This document shows, piece after piece, positions 45,296 through 54,041 of a stretch of 64,000 nt of DNA. The DNA is from Unio delphinus (taxonomy: Eukaryota > Mollusca > Bivalvia > Unionida > Unionidae): the NCBI GenBank assembly GCA_029339505.1, contig JAQISU010001239.1:8688001-8752000 (forward strand), written 5' to 3'. The position numbers and the translations under genes were made by a program. How positions within the stretch are numbered: the first letter of the stretch is position 1; each line of letters begins with the position of its first letter. The notes under the pieces are model-generated. The model had not been told where the DNA came from. It saw only the letters and a list, made by a program, of their open reading frames with translations, and did not search any database.

Positions 45296-45750
45296 TATTA
45301 TTATTATTATCCTGCTCTAATTTTAACATCGTTGACTCGTACAACTGAACCATCGCCGAAAACTCGCTATCTGATATTGTTGTATCATCCAACGACGATG
45401 ATATCATTGATGATAATTGTGAGTATGCGGCAGATGCAATATGAAATTTAATTACATAATCGTGAAGTTTACTCTGGTTACACGATGATAATTTTTTGTG
45501 ACCCCGGTTAATATACCAGTGATTGTAGCCACCGCAGAAATACAAATTGGAACAACGACAGGAGCAATCATTGTAACTGAAGATAGTATTATTTCAGCAG
45601 CAGTGATTACTCCAGATACCGAGTACACGATAACATCAACCGCGGTTATTCTTCGTCGGTATTTTTTTTTTGATACTCCTCAGTGAGTGAGTTGAGTTTA
45701 GTTTGAAATTCTCTGCCCTGATCATAGCGATATTGTTGTGGCGTTGTCAT
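45132..45750 (-). pseudogene. Membrane protein with two hydrophobic segments, copy B
   Basis: Starts MTTPQQYRYDQGREFQTKL at 45,750. Two hydrophobic stretches around residues 35-80 (VDVIVYSVSGVITAAEI; MIAPVVVPICISAVATI) are visible, then a frameshift in an A-run near 45,497. The rest (45,545-45,132) is open with LHDYVIKFHIASAAYSQL, helical and Asn-rich, and overlaps the next gene by about 160 bp. It could be a virion membrane or entry-related protein; no family recognised. Confidence 0.5.
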
Positions 45751-45779
45751 TTTATTTCCAAATCAGTTTACGATTTCAA

Positions 45780-46793
45780 TTAAGTTGTTTTACTCAAATC
45801 CGCTACGAATTCCACATACCATGTTACTGAAACCCTAATCAAATTCTCATCAGTGGATGCTATCTTGAATTGTTCGGTTGTATCCTTTTCGATGATCGTT
45901 GATATCGTATTGCTGACCCCAGATGAACTCGACGATGATATATTAAATTGAGTCGGTGTTACTAGTGTTAATCGATAAATGCCTTTGACGGTTGCAGTGA
46001 TACTTAGTATATTGTCTGTAGGAGTCCACACAAATGATCCGTGCTGAATCGTGTATACTACGTTATTGGTTCTTTCATGAGGAACTTTTGTTTTTTCAAT
46101 GATTGTTATCATCCTCGAAAAATCAGTTTTGATTGCTTCGTTGAAGGTTTTCATCTCATCGATGGATTTTTTAATATCAGGAAGTTTTATATCATTTTTA
46201 TCCAGGGTGGTTACAAAACATTTCTCGATGATATTTTTACGAAATGATGTAAATTTATCAACATGATCTTCACATCGGGATTGAAATGCTGCAAATTCCA
46301 CCTTAGAATTTTTTATCTCTATTAGTTTTGGTGTGGTCACACGTGAAACGTCAAAGAAGTTATCGATGCTGTTAATGATATCTTGTTGAAGTTGATTAAA
46401 TTTAATGGTATGATCATCATATTTATCGTTGAATGTTTTTAATGAATTCGTAACAGATATATGATTGTTATCGAGTGATAAAATTTTATCTGTAATTGTT
46501 GAAATAATTACACCCGGTTTGAGTTTACCCTGATCGGAAAATAGCGAGATAGTATTCTCTGTTGCGTCTCGTTGTTTAACTAAAATATCATCAAGAGAAA
46601 CATTACTAGTTTTCAATTTACCCTGACGATCTTGAAATATAACTATTTCACCCGGATCAACACTTGCTAAGTTCAACGTTGCAGCTATTTCATCTTCGAC
46701 TAGTTTTTTTACACCCTTGATTTTATCAAGAATTTCAACTCCATCAGGTTCGGGTTTTCCCAATGATAAAGGTCGTCCCCAAATATCAATCAT
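45780..46793 (-). CDS. Fibre-like protein, copy B (337 aa, intact)
   Basis: A continuous ATG-to-stop frame. N-terminus MIDIWGRPLS, a region with FQDRQGKLKTSNVSLDDIL, a long helical, probably coiled-coil shaft (residues about 100-240), then a beta-rich head with TDNILSITATVKGIYRLTL, a Ser run (SSSSSSG) and a final VSVTWYVEFVADLSK. Shaft plus beta head is the plan of trimeric host-binding fibres, and the head resembles C1q/TNF-type folds in rhythm only. Lies between protease and membrane-protein genes. Function inferred. Confidence 0.6.
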   Translation of the reverse strand: MIDIWGRPLSLGKPEPDGVEILDKIKGVKKLVEDEIAATLNLASVDPGEIVIFQDRQGKLKTSNVSLDDILVKQRDATENTISLFSDQGKLKPGVIISTITDKILSLDNNHISVTNSLKTFNDKYDDHTIKFNQLQQDIINSIDNFFDVSRVTTPKLIEIKNSKVEFAAFQSRCEDHVDKFTSFRKNIIEKCFVTTLDKNDIKLPDIKKSIDEMKTFNEAIKTDFSRMITIIEKTKVPHERTNNVVYTIQHGSFVWTPTDNILSITATVKGIYRLTLVTPTQFNISSSSSSGVSNTISTIIEKDTTEQFKIASTDENLIRVSVTWYVEFVADLSKTT

Positions 46794-46819
46794 TGTTATT
46801 GTAGAAATCTTTTCTCTGT

Positions 46820-47275
46820 TTAAATCCAGCGACTGCTAGTATACTCATTCACAACTATATGAGGTGGTTTTGGGTGTAAATTGCTTTGCAATTTCATCTT
46901 TGATTCCTTTGAAATAGCATCAAGGACATTTAGTACTTCATTGCCACATATTGGTGGGTCAATCATCGTTTGTGTTCGTAACGTAGAATACAAAGTCTTC
47001 ACCCTTGATTTATCAAGGTGAAAAGTTTTTAAGTTGTCTATATAACGCATAAATTCTTTCGGAGGCGCTAATCCATATGAGTCAAAATAAATAATCCCAC
47101 GTGGATCAATTGCGTATGCAACCCAGTGGGTTCCAGGTCTGGAGCTGTTATCTAGATTAATAATACCGGTTTCAACATCATTTGGTTGTCCCGGTAATTG
47201 ATCTTTCATAAAAACACCTCTGAAGTTTTTAATCGCGAGTTTTTTAGCGGCATCAATTAAATCAAAATTAGACAT
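46820..47275 (-). CDS. Adenain-like cysteine protease, copy B (intact)
   Basis: I chose the ATG at 47,275 (MSNFDLIDAAKKL): copy A starts there too, and the upstream extension begins at GTG and overlaps the PX-like gene. About 151 residues. RPGTHWVAYAID (His), IIYFDSYGLAPP (Asp), TQTMIDPPICGNEV (Gln and catalytic Cys) form the adenovirus-protease/Ulp1 triad with its oxyanion Gln. It should cleave capsid precursor proteins. The C-terminal tail HIVVNEYTSSRWI is longer than in copy A. Confidence 0.85.
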   Translation of the reverse strand: MSNFDLIDAAKKLAIKNFRGVFMKDQLPGQPNDVETGIINLDNSSRPGTHWVAYAIDPRGIIYFDSYGLAPPKEFMRYIDNLKTFHLDKSRVKTLYSTLRTQTMIDPPICGNEVLNVLDAISKESKMKLQSNLHPKPPHIVVNEYTSSRWI

Positions 47276-47295
47276 TGAAATCGAAGATTCCTGAA

Positions 47296-47760
47296 CTAGT
47301 AAACCTTTCTTGGGATTCTTAGACCCGATCCTTTGTACCACGTGTGTGGAGTTCCTGATAGTATTAGACCTTTTCCCTTTTTTTTATACCCCTTTCCCGT
47401 TGCTTTCTTTAGTGCCATTCCTGCCGCGGTACCAACAGCCCCTAACGCCGCCTCCTTCGCTACCGCTGGGGCCACTGCGACAATCAGCGCTGGAATCGCA
47501 GCTAACAGCGGGAATATGCCACCGGTTTTTATCATGTTTTTAATCGCTGTTGCAGAAAGAGTAATCTGAACACCTTTTTTTGCTACAAGTGCGTCATTGA
47601 AATGTTTCACTTGACGAGTTGTCAGTGACAATTTATTTGCCCCTCCATTCATTTGATTAGGTTTCAGAGTTATTGTGGTTCCACATTGCTTAGCTGATTT
47701 GGATTGTAATTTTTTAAACTGACCAGGTGTCAACGTGACATTGATATTACTATACGACAT
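47296..47760 (-). CDS. PX-like minor capsid/core protein, copy B (154 aa, intact)
   Basis: ATG at 47,760. Two related N-terminal motifs (VTLTPGQFKKLQS and LSLTTRQVKHFND) and LSATAIKNMIKTGGIFPLL precede a long Ala-rich hydrophobic helix and a basic ATGKGYKKKGKG tail. This repeat-GG-hydrophobic-basic layout is common in Polinton proteins of the PX/adenovirus X type, thought to touch membrane or DNA. Its end overlaps the GTG-extended protease frame but not the chosen start. Confidence 0.7.
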   Translation of the reverse strand: MSYSNINVTLTPGQFKKLQSKSAKQCGTTITLKPNQMNGGANKLSLTTRQVKHFNDALVAKKGVQITLSATAIKNMIKTGGIFPLLAAIPALIVAVAPAVAKEAALGAVGTAAGMALKKATGKGYKKKGKGLILSGTPHTWYKGSGLRIPRKVY

Positions 47761-47804
47761 TATACAAACACAGATTGATCTAATTGTTATAGAGTTTTCA
47801 ATTA

Positions 47805-49207
47805 CATATTTTCCACCGGTGCATCAATGATTCTCATTCGTCCACCAACACCTTCGATTAGCATTGATTTATCACTGAGAATGACAGCAACTGCTCTATA
47901 ATTAGCAATACCACCATACGGGTTACACGAGCTCGAAAGTGTATATCAACGACGGCTTGCCTTGTTAAATCGAGATGTTCCAGCGAAAAGTAATAAATCG
48001 GATACAGATTTTTAAAATCCAACTGAGATATTTGTAGACCAGTATCAACATTTTGATCGCGTCACATATACGACAATAGGTTATGATAAACTCGTGCAAC
48101 GTGATTGTTTTCATAATTAAGTTGTATATCCTCAGATGGTTCTTGCCGTCCGTTTATTCTCAGTGAGACTTCATTACATCCAATTTGATCAAATATGATA
48201 TGGGAACGTTCTTGATTATTTAATCGCGCAGTATTCTGTAGCGCAACAAATATGTGACGTGGAGCTGAAATACCCTGTTTTGATGCTAGATGCCATGTAA
48301 GTGTACCATCAATATTAGAATCCATCGTATCTGTGGACACTGATAACCAACTCAACAATGACTTTCCTCCCTGATCCATAAATGATAGTAATCGTTCTTC
48401 TGTTGACAGCGAGGGAGTCAACACTGGCATCCATAGTGATAGTTTTGATAAAACGACTTTACCCGCAGCGCCGCCAGTGCGCCAGATTGCATTATCATCA
48501 GTACCCTTTCTCACTAATGCTACCGTAAGCTTTGCTCCATAGATAACTTTTCTGACGTTTCTACAAAATCCAAATATGTGATGCAACGGAATCGCACATG
48601 AAAACCGTCGATGTTGTCCCTGCAACGTTGCTACTCGTGTTGCAAATCCTAGGTTGTAATTAGGAATATTATTTATGACATCAAATGTACCAGGTGGTCT
48701 TACATACCCGGCTGGTGCTGGATCAAATGCAGTAGCTTGTGTTGCTTTTACTCTAGAATACTGGACATGCTCAGCGTTATCAGTAATATCATTCGCGAAC
48801 ATCATAGACGGACCTGCCGATCATGTATAGTCATCGGAATATCTTGCTAACCTGATTATTCCCGTAGCAATATCAACTTCACGCTCAATAGATTCGATTT
48901 CTCTTCCGTCAATGAGATATCTTGCACTTTCAAATAACGCCATGATGCCATTGTTAACAAAACCAACTCAGATAGTTGGGTCATGTGCATATGGTGTATC
49001 ATCTGTTTGTAGAAGTTCACCTGCGATTTCGATAAAGCCTTCACATGGCAACAAGTATTTACTGGTATCATGAACTTGAAGTTCAATTCGTGATCTAAGA
49101 TCAGGTTGTACTGCGTGATAAGAATAGTATTGATAATCACGTACAGAATAATCTTTAAGTACCGGGGCATCCATATCAAATGCGCTATCAGGTACCCGTT
49201 TGAACAT
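47805..49207 (-). pseudogene. Major capsid protein (double jelly roll), copy B
   Basis: ATG at 49,207 (MFKRVPDSAFDMDAPVLKD). In-frame stops occur near 48,968, 48,825 and 48,062, and there is a frameshift near 47,920. Diagnostic blocks: AIPLHHIFGFCRNVRKVIYG, LVRKGTDDNAIWR, LSLWMPVLTPSLS, FDQIGCNEVSLRING. They match the Polinton/adintovirus capsid family (relatives are annotated F54H12.2-like in other invertebrates). About 465 codons in all, comparable with copy C. Confidence 0.85.
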
Positions 49208-49259
49208 TTTTTATTATATATCTGCTGGTCTAAATTGTAGGCTAAAATCTAAAGATTTC

Positions 49260-49702
49260 AATTTCACCGACGTCGTTGACGTTTGTTTAAGCCACTTCCC
49301 GCTATCATATTTGCCGTTATGTTATCTTGGGCGTTAGTCGCCATCAATGATGCTAGTTGTTCATCTACTGCGTTATTTATTATTTTACTAACACTTGCAG
49401 GCATCACTGCCGTAGATGGTAACGGTGATGACTGTGAAGTCATTTGTGGTTTCTTTCGACGTCGAGGCTGAAAACGCCTTCCCGGCAAGATCACCAACGA
49501 AATTGATACCCTTATCTTTAATAACATCAATGGCTTTCATTGATAGTTGTTTTGCTATCGGAACTACTTTTGGAGCCATTCTTGCAAATAATCCCATTAT
49601 AGCATCACCGAGACCATCTCCATAGTATGCTCGGTATTCTGGCAATCGTGAGTTTACCACATACACGCTTGTTGGTTTATCATGGTTGTAGTGTATGATC
49701 AT
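49260..49702 (-). pseudogene. Protein-VI-like minor capsid protein, copy B
   Basis: Start MIIHYNHDKP at 49,702, conserved in C. VVNSRLPEYRAYYGDGLGD then LFARMAPKVVPIAKQLSMKA gives a Gly-rich N-terminus and amphipathic helix as in adenovirus VI-type proteins. A frameshift near 49,470 separates the C-terminal part (49,530-49,264), which ends GLNKRQRRR, a basic cluster. Confidence 0.6.
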
Positions 49703-49775
49703 TTCTATAAAAAATACTGGTGTTGAATTGTTGTTCGATTGGAAACTCTTCAAGTTTAATCACTATAATGTTCCG

Positions 49776-50237
49776 CTAATTCGTCAATGAAATCTCAATA
49801 TGTTGCAATATCCATGATACCACCCTGAATAACCTCCTGCAGATATCAGCTGTTTCATTAATTACTTCCGGTGAGTTATTTCCGGCTCGTTTCCCTGATA
49901 TGAGAACTTCTAATCGTGCTATATCACTAAGAACATTACCAGGACAACTGACGTTTCGACCACCCTCCAGAGAGTCTCTGAGAGTCGAACTGGAATCTCT
50001 TTTTGATTTAGAAAATCCCTTTTCTTCCCTTTTTAGTTGTTTTATATAGTAATTAAAATCTCTTTTGAACTTTCTACATTCCTTCACCCTTTTATCTGAA
50101 TTCCCAGTATTTATTGTATATAACATATCACCCCAGTCTTCGGGTGACATTGTATAATCCTTATACTCGTCCGTGAAAAACTCCTTTTGTAAATTATATT
50201 TGTTAGCAACAAATTCACCTAAATCGTCTTCATTCAT
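49776..50237 (-). CDS. Unknown structural-block protein, copy B (153 aa)
   Basis: Open from MNEDDLGEFVANKYNL; its ATG overlaps the end of the upstream gene by 4 bp. Acidic N-terminus, MSPEDWGDMLYTINTG, a Lys/Arg-rich helix (RKFKRDFNYYIKQLKREEK), then CPGNVLSDIARLEVLISGKRAG, ETADICRRLF. Conserved in C (61,213-61,797) and as a stub in A. No family recognised. Position between the first capsid-block gene and the VI-like gene suggests a virion or assembly protein. Confidence 0.55.
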   Translation of the reverse strand: MNEDDLGEFVANKYNLQKEFFTDEYKDYTMSPEDWGDMLYTINTGNSDKRVKECRKFKRDFNYYIKQLKREEKGFSKSKRDSSSTLRDSLEGGRNVSCPGNVLSDIARLEVLISGKRAGNNSPEVINETADICRRLFRVVSWILQHIEISLTN

Positions 50238-50674
50238 AATGAGAATTTGTTTTTTTTAGCGCTATTGGTAAATATTTCTGCTAATTTTTTTGATTCAGGT
50301 GGTTCACTAACATCAATACCACCTTGTCGTTTTATTTCCATCTGAGTTGATATATCACCGTGAAGTTTTTGTACAGCTTGTTTTGTTTGTTCAGTTTCCA
50401 TTGCTATTTTTCCAACTTCACCAAGAAACGGTCTCTCTACTCGTTTCCCCTCCTCAGGAATATCTCCGTATATAGCACGTTCTGTAGCAGTTTTCACATC
50501 TTTGGTAGCACTCGTTATTGGGGCAAATAGATGTTCACTTCCAATAGAAAAGTCAGTTTGCATTTCCTGTATACGTTGAAGTTTATTACGTACGTTATCT
50601 CGGACCGGTATAAACTTTTTAATAGCGCTTAATCTCTCTTGTGCTAATTTAGTCGTTAATGCTTCTTCGATCAT
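50234..50674 (-). CDS. Putative structural protein, copy B (~146 aa)
   Basis: ATG at 50,674 (MIEEALTTKLAQERL), chosen because A and C start at the same residue. The helical N-terminal half (FIPVRDNVRNKLQRIQEMQTDF) is the most conserved part of this family; ATERAIYGDIPEE follows, then a variable charged tail. First gene of the capsid block. Unknown family; the same protein is 178 aa in A and 134 aa in C. Confidence 0.6.
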   Translation of the reverse strand: MIEEALTTKLAQERLSAIKKFIPVRDNVRNKLQRIQEMQTDFSIGSEHLFAPITSATKDVKTATERAIYGDIPEEGKRVERPFLGEVGKIAMETEQTKQAVQKLHGDISTQMEIKRQGGIDVSEPPESKKLAEIFTNSAKKNKFSL

Positions 50675-50782
50675 TATTGTAAAACCCCACTGAAATTTCA
50701 AATATGAAATCGTAAAGATCTTTGTTGTCTTTCATGACTTTACAACGAAAAAAAAAGAATCCCCCACCTATAAGAATTTAAT

Positions 50783-50887
50783 GTATGTTTGTATGTATGT
50801 ATGTATGTATGTATGTATGTATGTATGTATGTATGTATGTATGTATGTATGTATGTATGTATGTATGTATGTATGTATGTATGTATG
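50783..50887. repeat. (ATGT)n microsatellite
   Basis: About 26 ATGT units between the first capsid-block gene and the small gene of copy B. Confidence 0.97.
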
Positions 50888-50931
50888 TGCCCCTTAAAGG
50901 TAACGACGTTAATGTATGCTAGGTGAATCCG

Positions 50932-51287
50932 TTATATGGTCATTTTGGGGTCATTTATCAATTTTTTAATGTTACGAACTTTAGAGGCTATCTCGGATCT
51001 AATCTGGTACTGTTGCCCTAATTTCTGTCTAATTGATTCAACGATACTAAATAACTGTATGAATACATTAACTTCGTTACGATACAACAAGACATTAATT
51101 AATTTTTGTATTCTTTTTATCAGAGAATACATCTTAGGTAAAACGTAACGACCCCGTTTTGATTGATCATCGATATGCTCATATTCTGATATAATGCGTT
51201 CACAGTCTAGATTTTTAGATAATACTATTCCATTTTTTTCAAACTTGTGATTTCAACAATTATATTATTTACATCTTGGATATCCAT
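50932..51287 (-). pseudogene. Small conserved protein, copy B
   Basis: ATG at 51,287 (MDIQDVNNIIVEITSL) with a stop about 20 codons in; the C-terminal 66 residues (51,132-50,932) are open: SLIKRIQKLINVLLYRNEVNV and IVESIRQKLGQQYQIRSEI. Helical throughout. Matches the 127-residue copy C protein at 59,935. Function unknown. Confidence 0.5.
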
Positions 51288-52571
51288 TATTATATATTTA
51301 AAAAATTTTATCTCTAATTTAAAAAAAAAAATAAAAACCCATTTCTCGCCTTGGAATGAATTCAATTTATTTATTTCATTTATGGTTGATATTTTCAGAA
51401 TTCATTGATATAATTATTAATTTTTCAAAACTAAATAACAGCCTATGATGAGCGGTCGTCAGTCATTAGGCCCCTTTATTTCTTATTAGGCCTTTGTGTC
51501 TTTCATAGTGTTCTTTCTTTGAGTATTTGTCTCAATTTTGTTTTTCTGAGATTTTATCAATCTCGATCAAGTCCGAAACATAAATCTCCGGCGGGAGGCC
51601 TAGCGTGACAAATGCCATATTAGACCGCCCAGAAGATATGCTTGGGGAAATCACTTCATGTATTTGACATGTTTCTTTTGGCCGGTAATTCATTCTGAAC
51701 TACACTACGGGGCTACCCAAATGTGACAGAGAGCTAATTACATCCATGGTTGTTATTTATTTTGACGTCCATTTATGTCATGGGCGTCATGGGGGGGGGG
51801 TTGTTGTTTACATTCAAGCTACGAACTAAAATGGCAACCCATGAATCGAATCCATGGTTGCATAGTTGGAATAAAAACCCAACCACGTCGCCGTGGATTT
51901 GATTTATATGTTGCACATTTTTACTTCGTAACTTGAATGTAAACAGAAGGGCTCGCCTCCCCAATTAATAGAAAAACATCACATCGTTATCACCGTTGTG
52001 AGACTCGAACCATAAATTTCAACTATGGAGTTTCCACAGCCAACCACGTTTGCATCGGACTATAAGATCACGTCTGCCATAATGTTGTTTTTTAAGATAT
52101 ATATACTGTAATTACTCATACAGTCAATGCTGTACTATTTTACCCAGAAACAGAATTACAAATATAACTATTTGTGTAAATAACTTTATGTTTCATTTGG
52201 TTTTACAAATAGATATGGGACGATTTATAGTAATATATCTAGTGCTGGAAAACCTGCCACTATAACAGCAGTTATCTCCGTTGAACGTAACCTATTTTGT
52301 CGCTGTATTTAAGTAATGAAACCAGCTACGTCCTAATTAATATCAGTGAAGCAACATAATCTGATAACAGTTTCAAATTAGTAGAAAAAAATGTATTTTT
52401 TCTCGCTTGCAAGCAGAACCGAAGCAGAAATAACATTCCTCGAAAACTAGTGAGTGTCAAAGTTGGGCGTATAAATAGACACAATCGTGGGAAAAATACG
52501 CGAGTCATGTGTTCTATAAATAGAGCCCACGCTATCATGTGATTGTACTGGTTTAAGATTTCTTTGATCAT
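51288..52571. other. Non-coding block of copy B between small gene and right TIR
   Basis: 51,470-51,770 aligns with 31,740-31,930 of copy A. 51,980-52,065 reads on the minus strand as a tRNA-like piece with a good B box (GGTTCGAGTCTC). Two TATAAATAG boxes lie at 52,470-52,478 and 52,515-52,523 on the plus strand, pointing toward the terminal repeat. No ORF is supported. Confidence 0.5.
51980..52065 (-). other. tRNA-like sequence with B box
   Basis: On the minus strand GGTTCGAGTCTCAC matches an RNA polymerase III B box, preceded by GGCTGTGGAAACTCCATAG. The acceptor ends do not pair. It may be a SINE fragment or tRNA pseudogene. Confidence 0.25.
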
Positions 52572-52891
52572 GGTCGTTAACTACATAAATTAAATCCAAA
52601 GCAGCAGAGGGGGCGAAATTACAACGAGGTTTGGCGTCATTTTTACCCAATGGAGGTTTCTATTAAGCATTTCGAGGAGGCCTCAGTTTGCTAAAAATCG
52701 CCTGTAAAATTAGTATTTGCCACTCATAACTCATCGTTAACAACATAAATTAAATCCATGGGGTGGGTGACGTCGTTTTTTTTAAATTTTATTTTGCTGA
52801 ATGGAGGCTTCTATAACGCATTTTCGAAGAAGCCTCAGATTAACTCGTCGACGCTTCTAAAAAAGTTGTAGGATTAGCTCCCTCTGCTGCT
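52572..52891 (-). repeat. Copy B right terminal inverted repeat
   Basis: The reverse complement aligns with 36,896-37,213, including the internal subrepeat and the outer AGCAGCAGAGGGAGCTAATC. Confidence 0.9.
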
Positions 52892-52896
52892 AAACG
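52892..52896. repeat. Target-site duplication of copy B, right (AAACG)
   Basis: Partner of 36,891-36,895; it lies within the PLA2 coding sequence of copy C. Confidence 0.85.
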
Positions 52897-53087
52897 CCAT
52901 TGATAAGGCGTGTCATGCTCATGATGTTGCTTATAAAAGCAGTAATTTGCAACACAGACATCTCGTAGATGTGAAATTGATTCACGCGTTAAATTCTATC
53001 ACTGATAAGTCCTTCAAAGAAACATTGGCTTCATGGTTAGTAAAATGAGCGATGAAAGGTAAATTGATGTTAGGTGCTGGTAATTAA
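52892..53087 (+). pseudogene. Zn-ribbon + PLA2 protein, 3' half, copy C
   Basis: It continues the gene cut at 36,895: NAIDKACHAHDVAYKSSNL carries the intact His-Asp catalytic dyad of parvovirus-type PLA2, where copy B has Asn-Asp. LHALNS-type and FKETLASWLVK helices follow, then an in-frame TGA replaces a sense codon seen in copy B. Stop TAA at 53,085-53,087, 7 bp before the integrase ATG. Confidence 0.7.
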
Positions 53088-53094
53088 TAACACC

Positions 53095-54041
53095 ATGGAA
53101 TCTATTTATTATTCTCCAAAAGGATACTAGAGGGGTAAAGCAGCAATTGGTAAACTCGCTAGTGCCGCGAAGGTGAAAAATACCACTGCGGCTAACTGGT
53201 TATCCAAACAAGCGATATGGCAAATTTATCTACTTCCGCCTAAACGAATTAACTACTCGCATTTTGATGTCAGCGCTCCTAATGAAGTTCATCAAGCTGA
53301 TATATTATTTCTGCCGCATGATGGTGGCTACAAATACTCGCTAACCATAGTTGATGTTGCGAGTCGATACAAACAAGCTGAACCGTTAAAAACAAAATCA
53401 TCAACTGAAGCTGCTTCTGCATTTGAAAGGATTTATCGGCGAGGTCCTCTGCGCTGGCCAAATCTATTACAAGTTGATCCTGGCAAGGAATTTCAGGGTG
53501 CAGTGTTATCAACAATGAAACATCATAATGTCACTATCAGGCGAGGGCATACTGCACTACATCGCGATCAGGCAATTGTTGAACGATTTAATCAGACGCT
53601 TGCTGAGCTGTTATTTGGATATCAATACGCAAAGGAATTTATTCAACATAAACGATCTCGTGAATGGGTCAATAGATTACCAGCTGTGATTACCGCGCTG
53701 AATAATGAGGTTACTCGAACAATAAACATGAAACCTAACAACGCCATTAAAAAGAAGTATATACCCGTACAACCGCAAAAAGATTTTTCAAAACAACCAA
53801 TACTCGGTAATGTCACTGTTAGGTTCTTTTACGAACCAGGAGAGCCCGAAGGTGGCAAAAAAAAAGAGCTACTGATCCTATTTGGAGTGTCACCGCGCAT
53901 AAAATAACCGGCATAACACGATCCACGGGTATACCAGCAATCTATAGACTGGATTCAACTGCTCCTCAGCGAGGATTTACTCGACAACAACTATAAGTGA
54001 TATCCGAGGTTACTCAATTACCGCCGCGTGGTCTTAATTAG
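53095..54041 (+). pseudogene. Integrase (retrovirus-like DDE), copy C
   Basis: ATG at 53,095; codon 12 is TAG. From 53,173 the frame is open for 244 codons: HQADILFLPHDGGYKYSL (Asp), LLQVDPGKEFQGAV (Asp), QAIVERFNQTL (Glu), then RLPAVITALNNEVTRTINMKP and VRFFYEPGEPEGG of the C-terminal SH3-like domain. An A-run frameshift near 53,868 precedes the last 55 residues and TAG at 54,039-54,041. Best-preserved integrase of the window. Confidence 0.85.

Larger units (their letters stand above)
36896..52891. mobile_element. Virus-like element copy B, complete with TIRs and TSD (~16.0 kb)
   Basis: Inverted repeats of about 320 bp start AGCAGCAGAGGG at both ends. The flanking AAACG occurs at 36,891-36,895 and 52,892-52,896; counting the preceding T gives a 6-bp TAAACG. 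The uninterrupted site is seen in its own PLA2 gene near 38,352. Gene content: ATPase, Zn-ribbon/PLA2, integrase, polymerase-helicase-HNH, Zn-ribbon, HNH, penton-like, membrane, fibre-like, protease, PX-like, capsid, VI-like and three small genes. Start AG and a 5-6 bp duplication fit a retrovirus-like integrase. Confidence 0.9.

Noticed and set aside
47276..47341. GTG-started N-terminal extension of the copy B protease
   Set aside because: It overlaps the PX-like gene, has no ATG, and copy A starts at the equivalent of 47,275.
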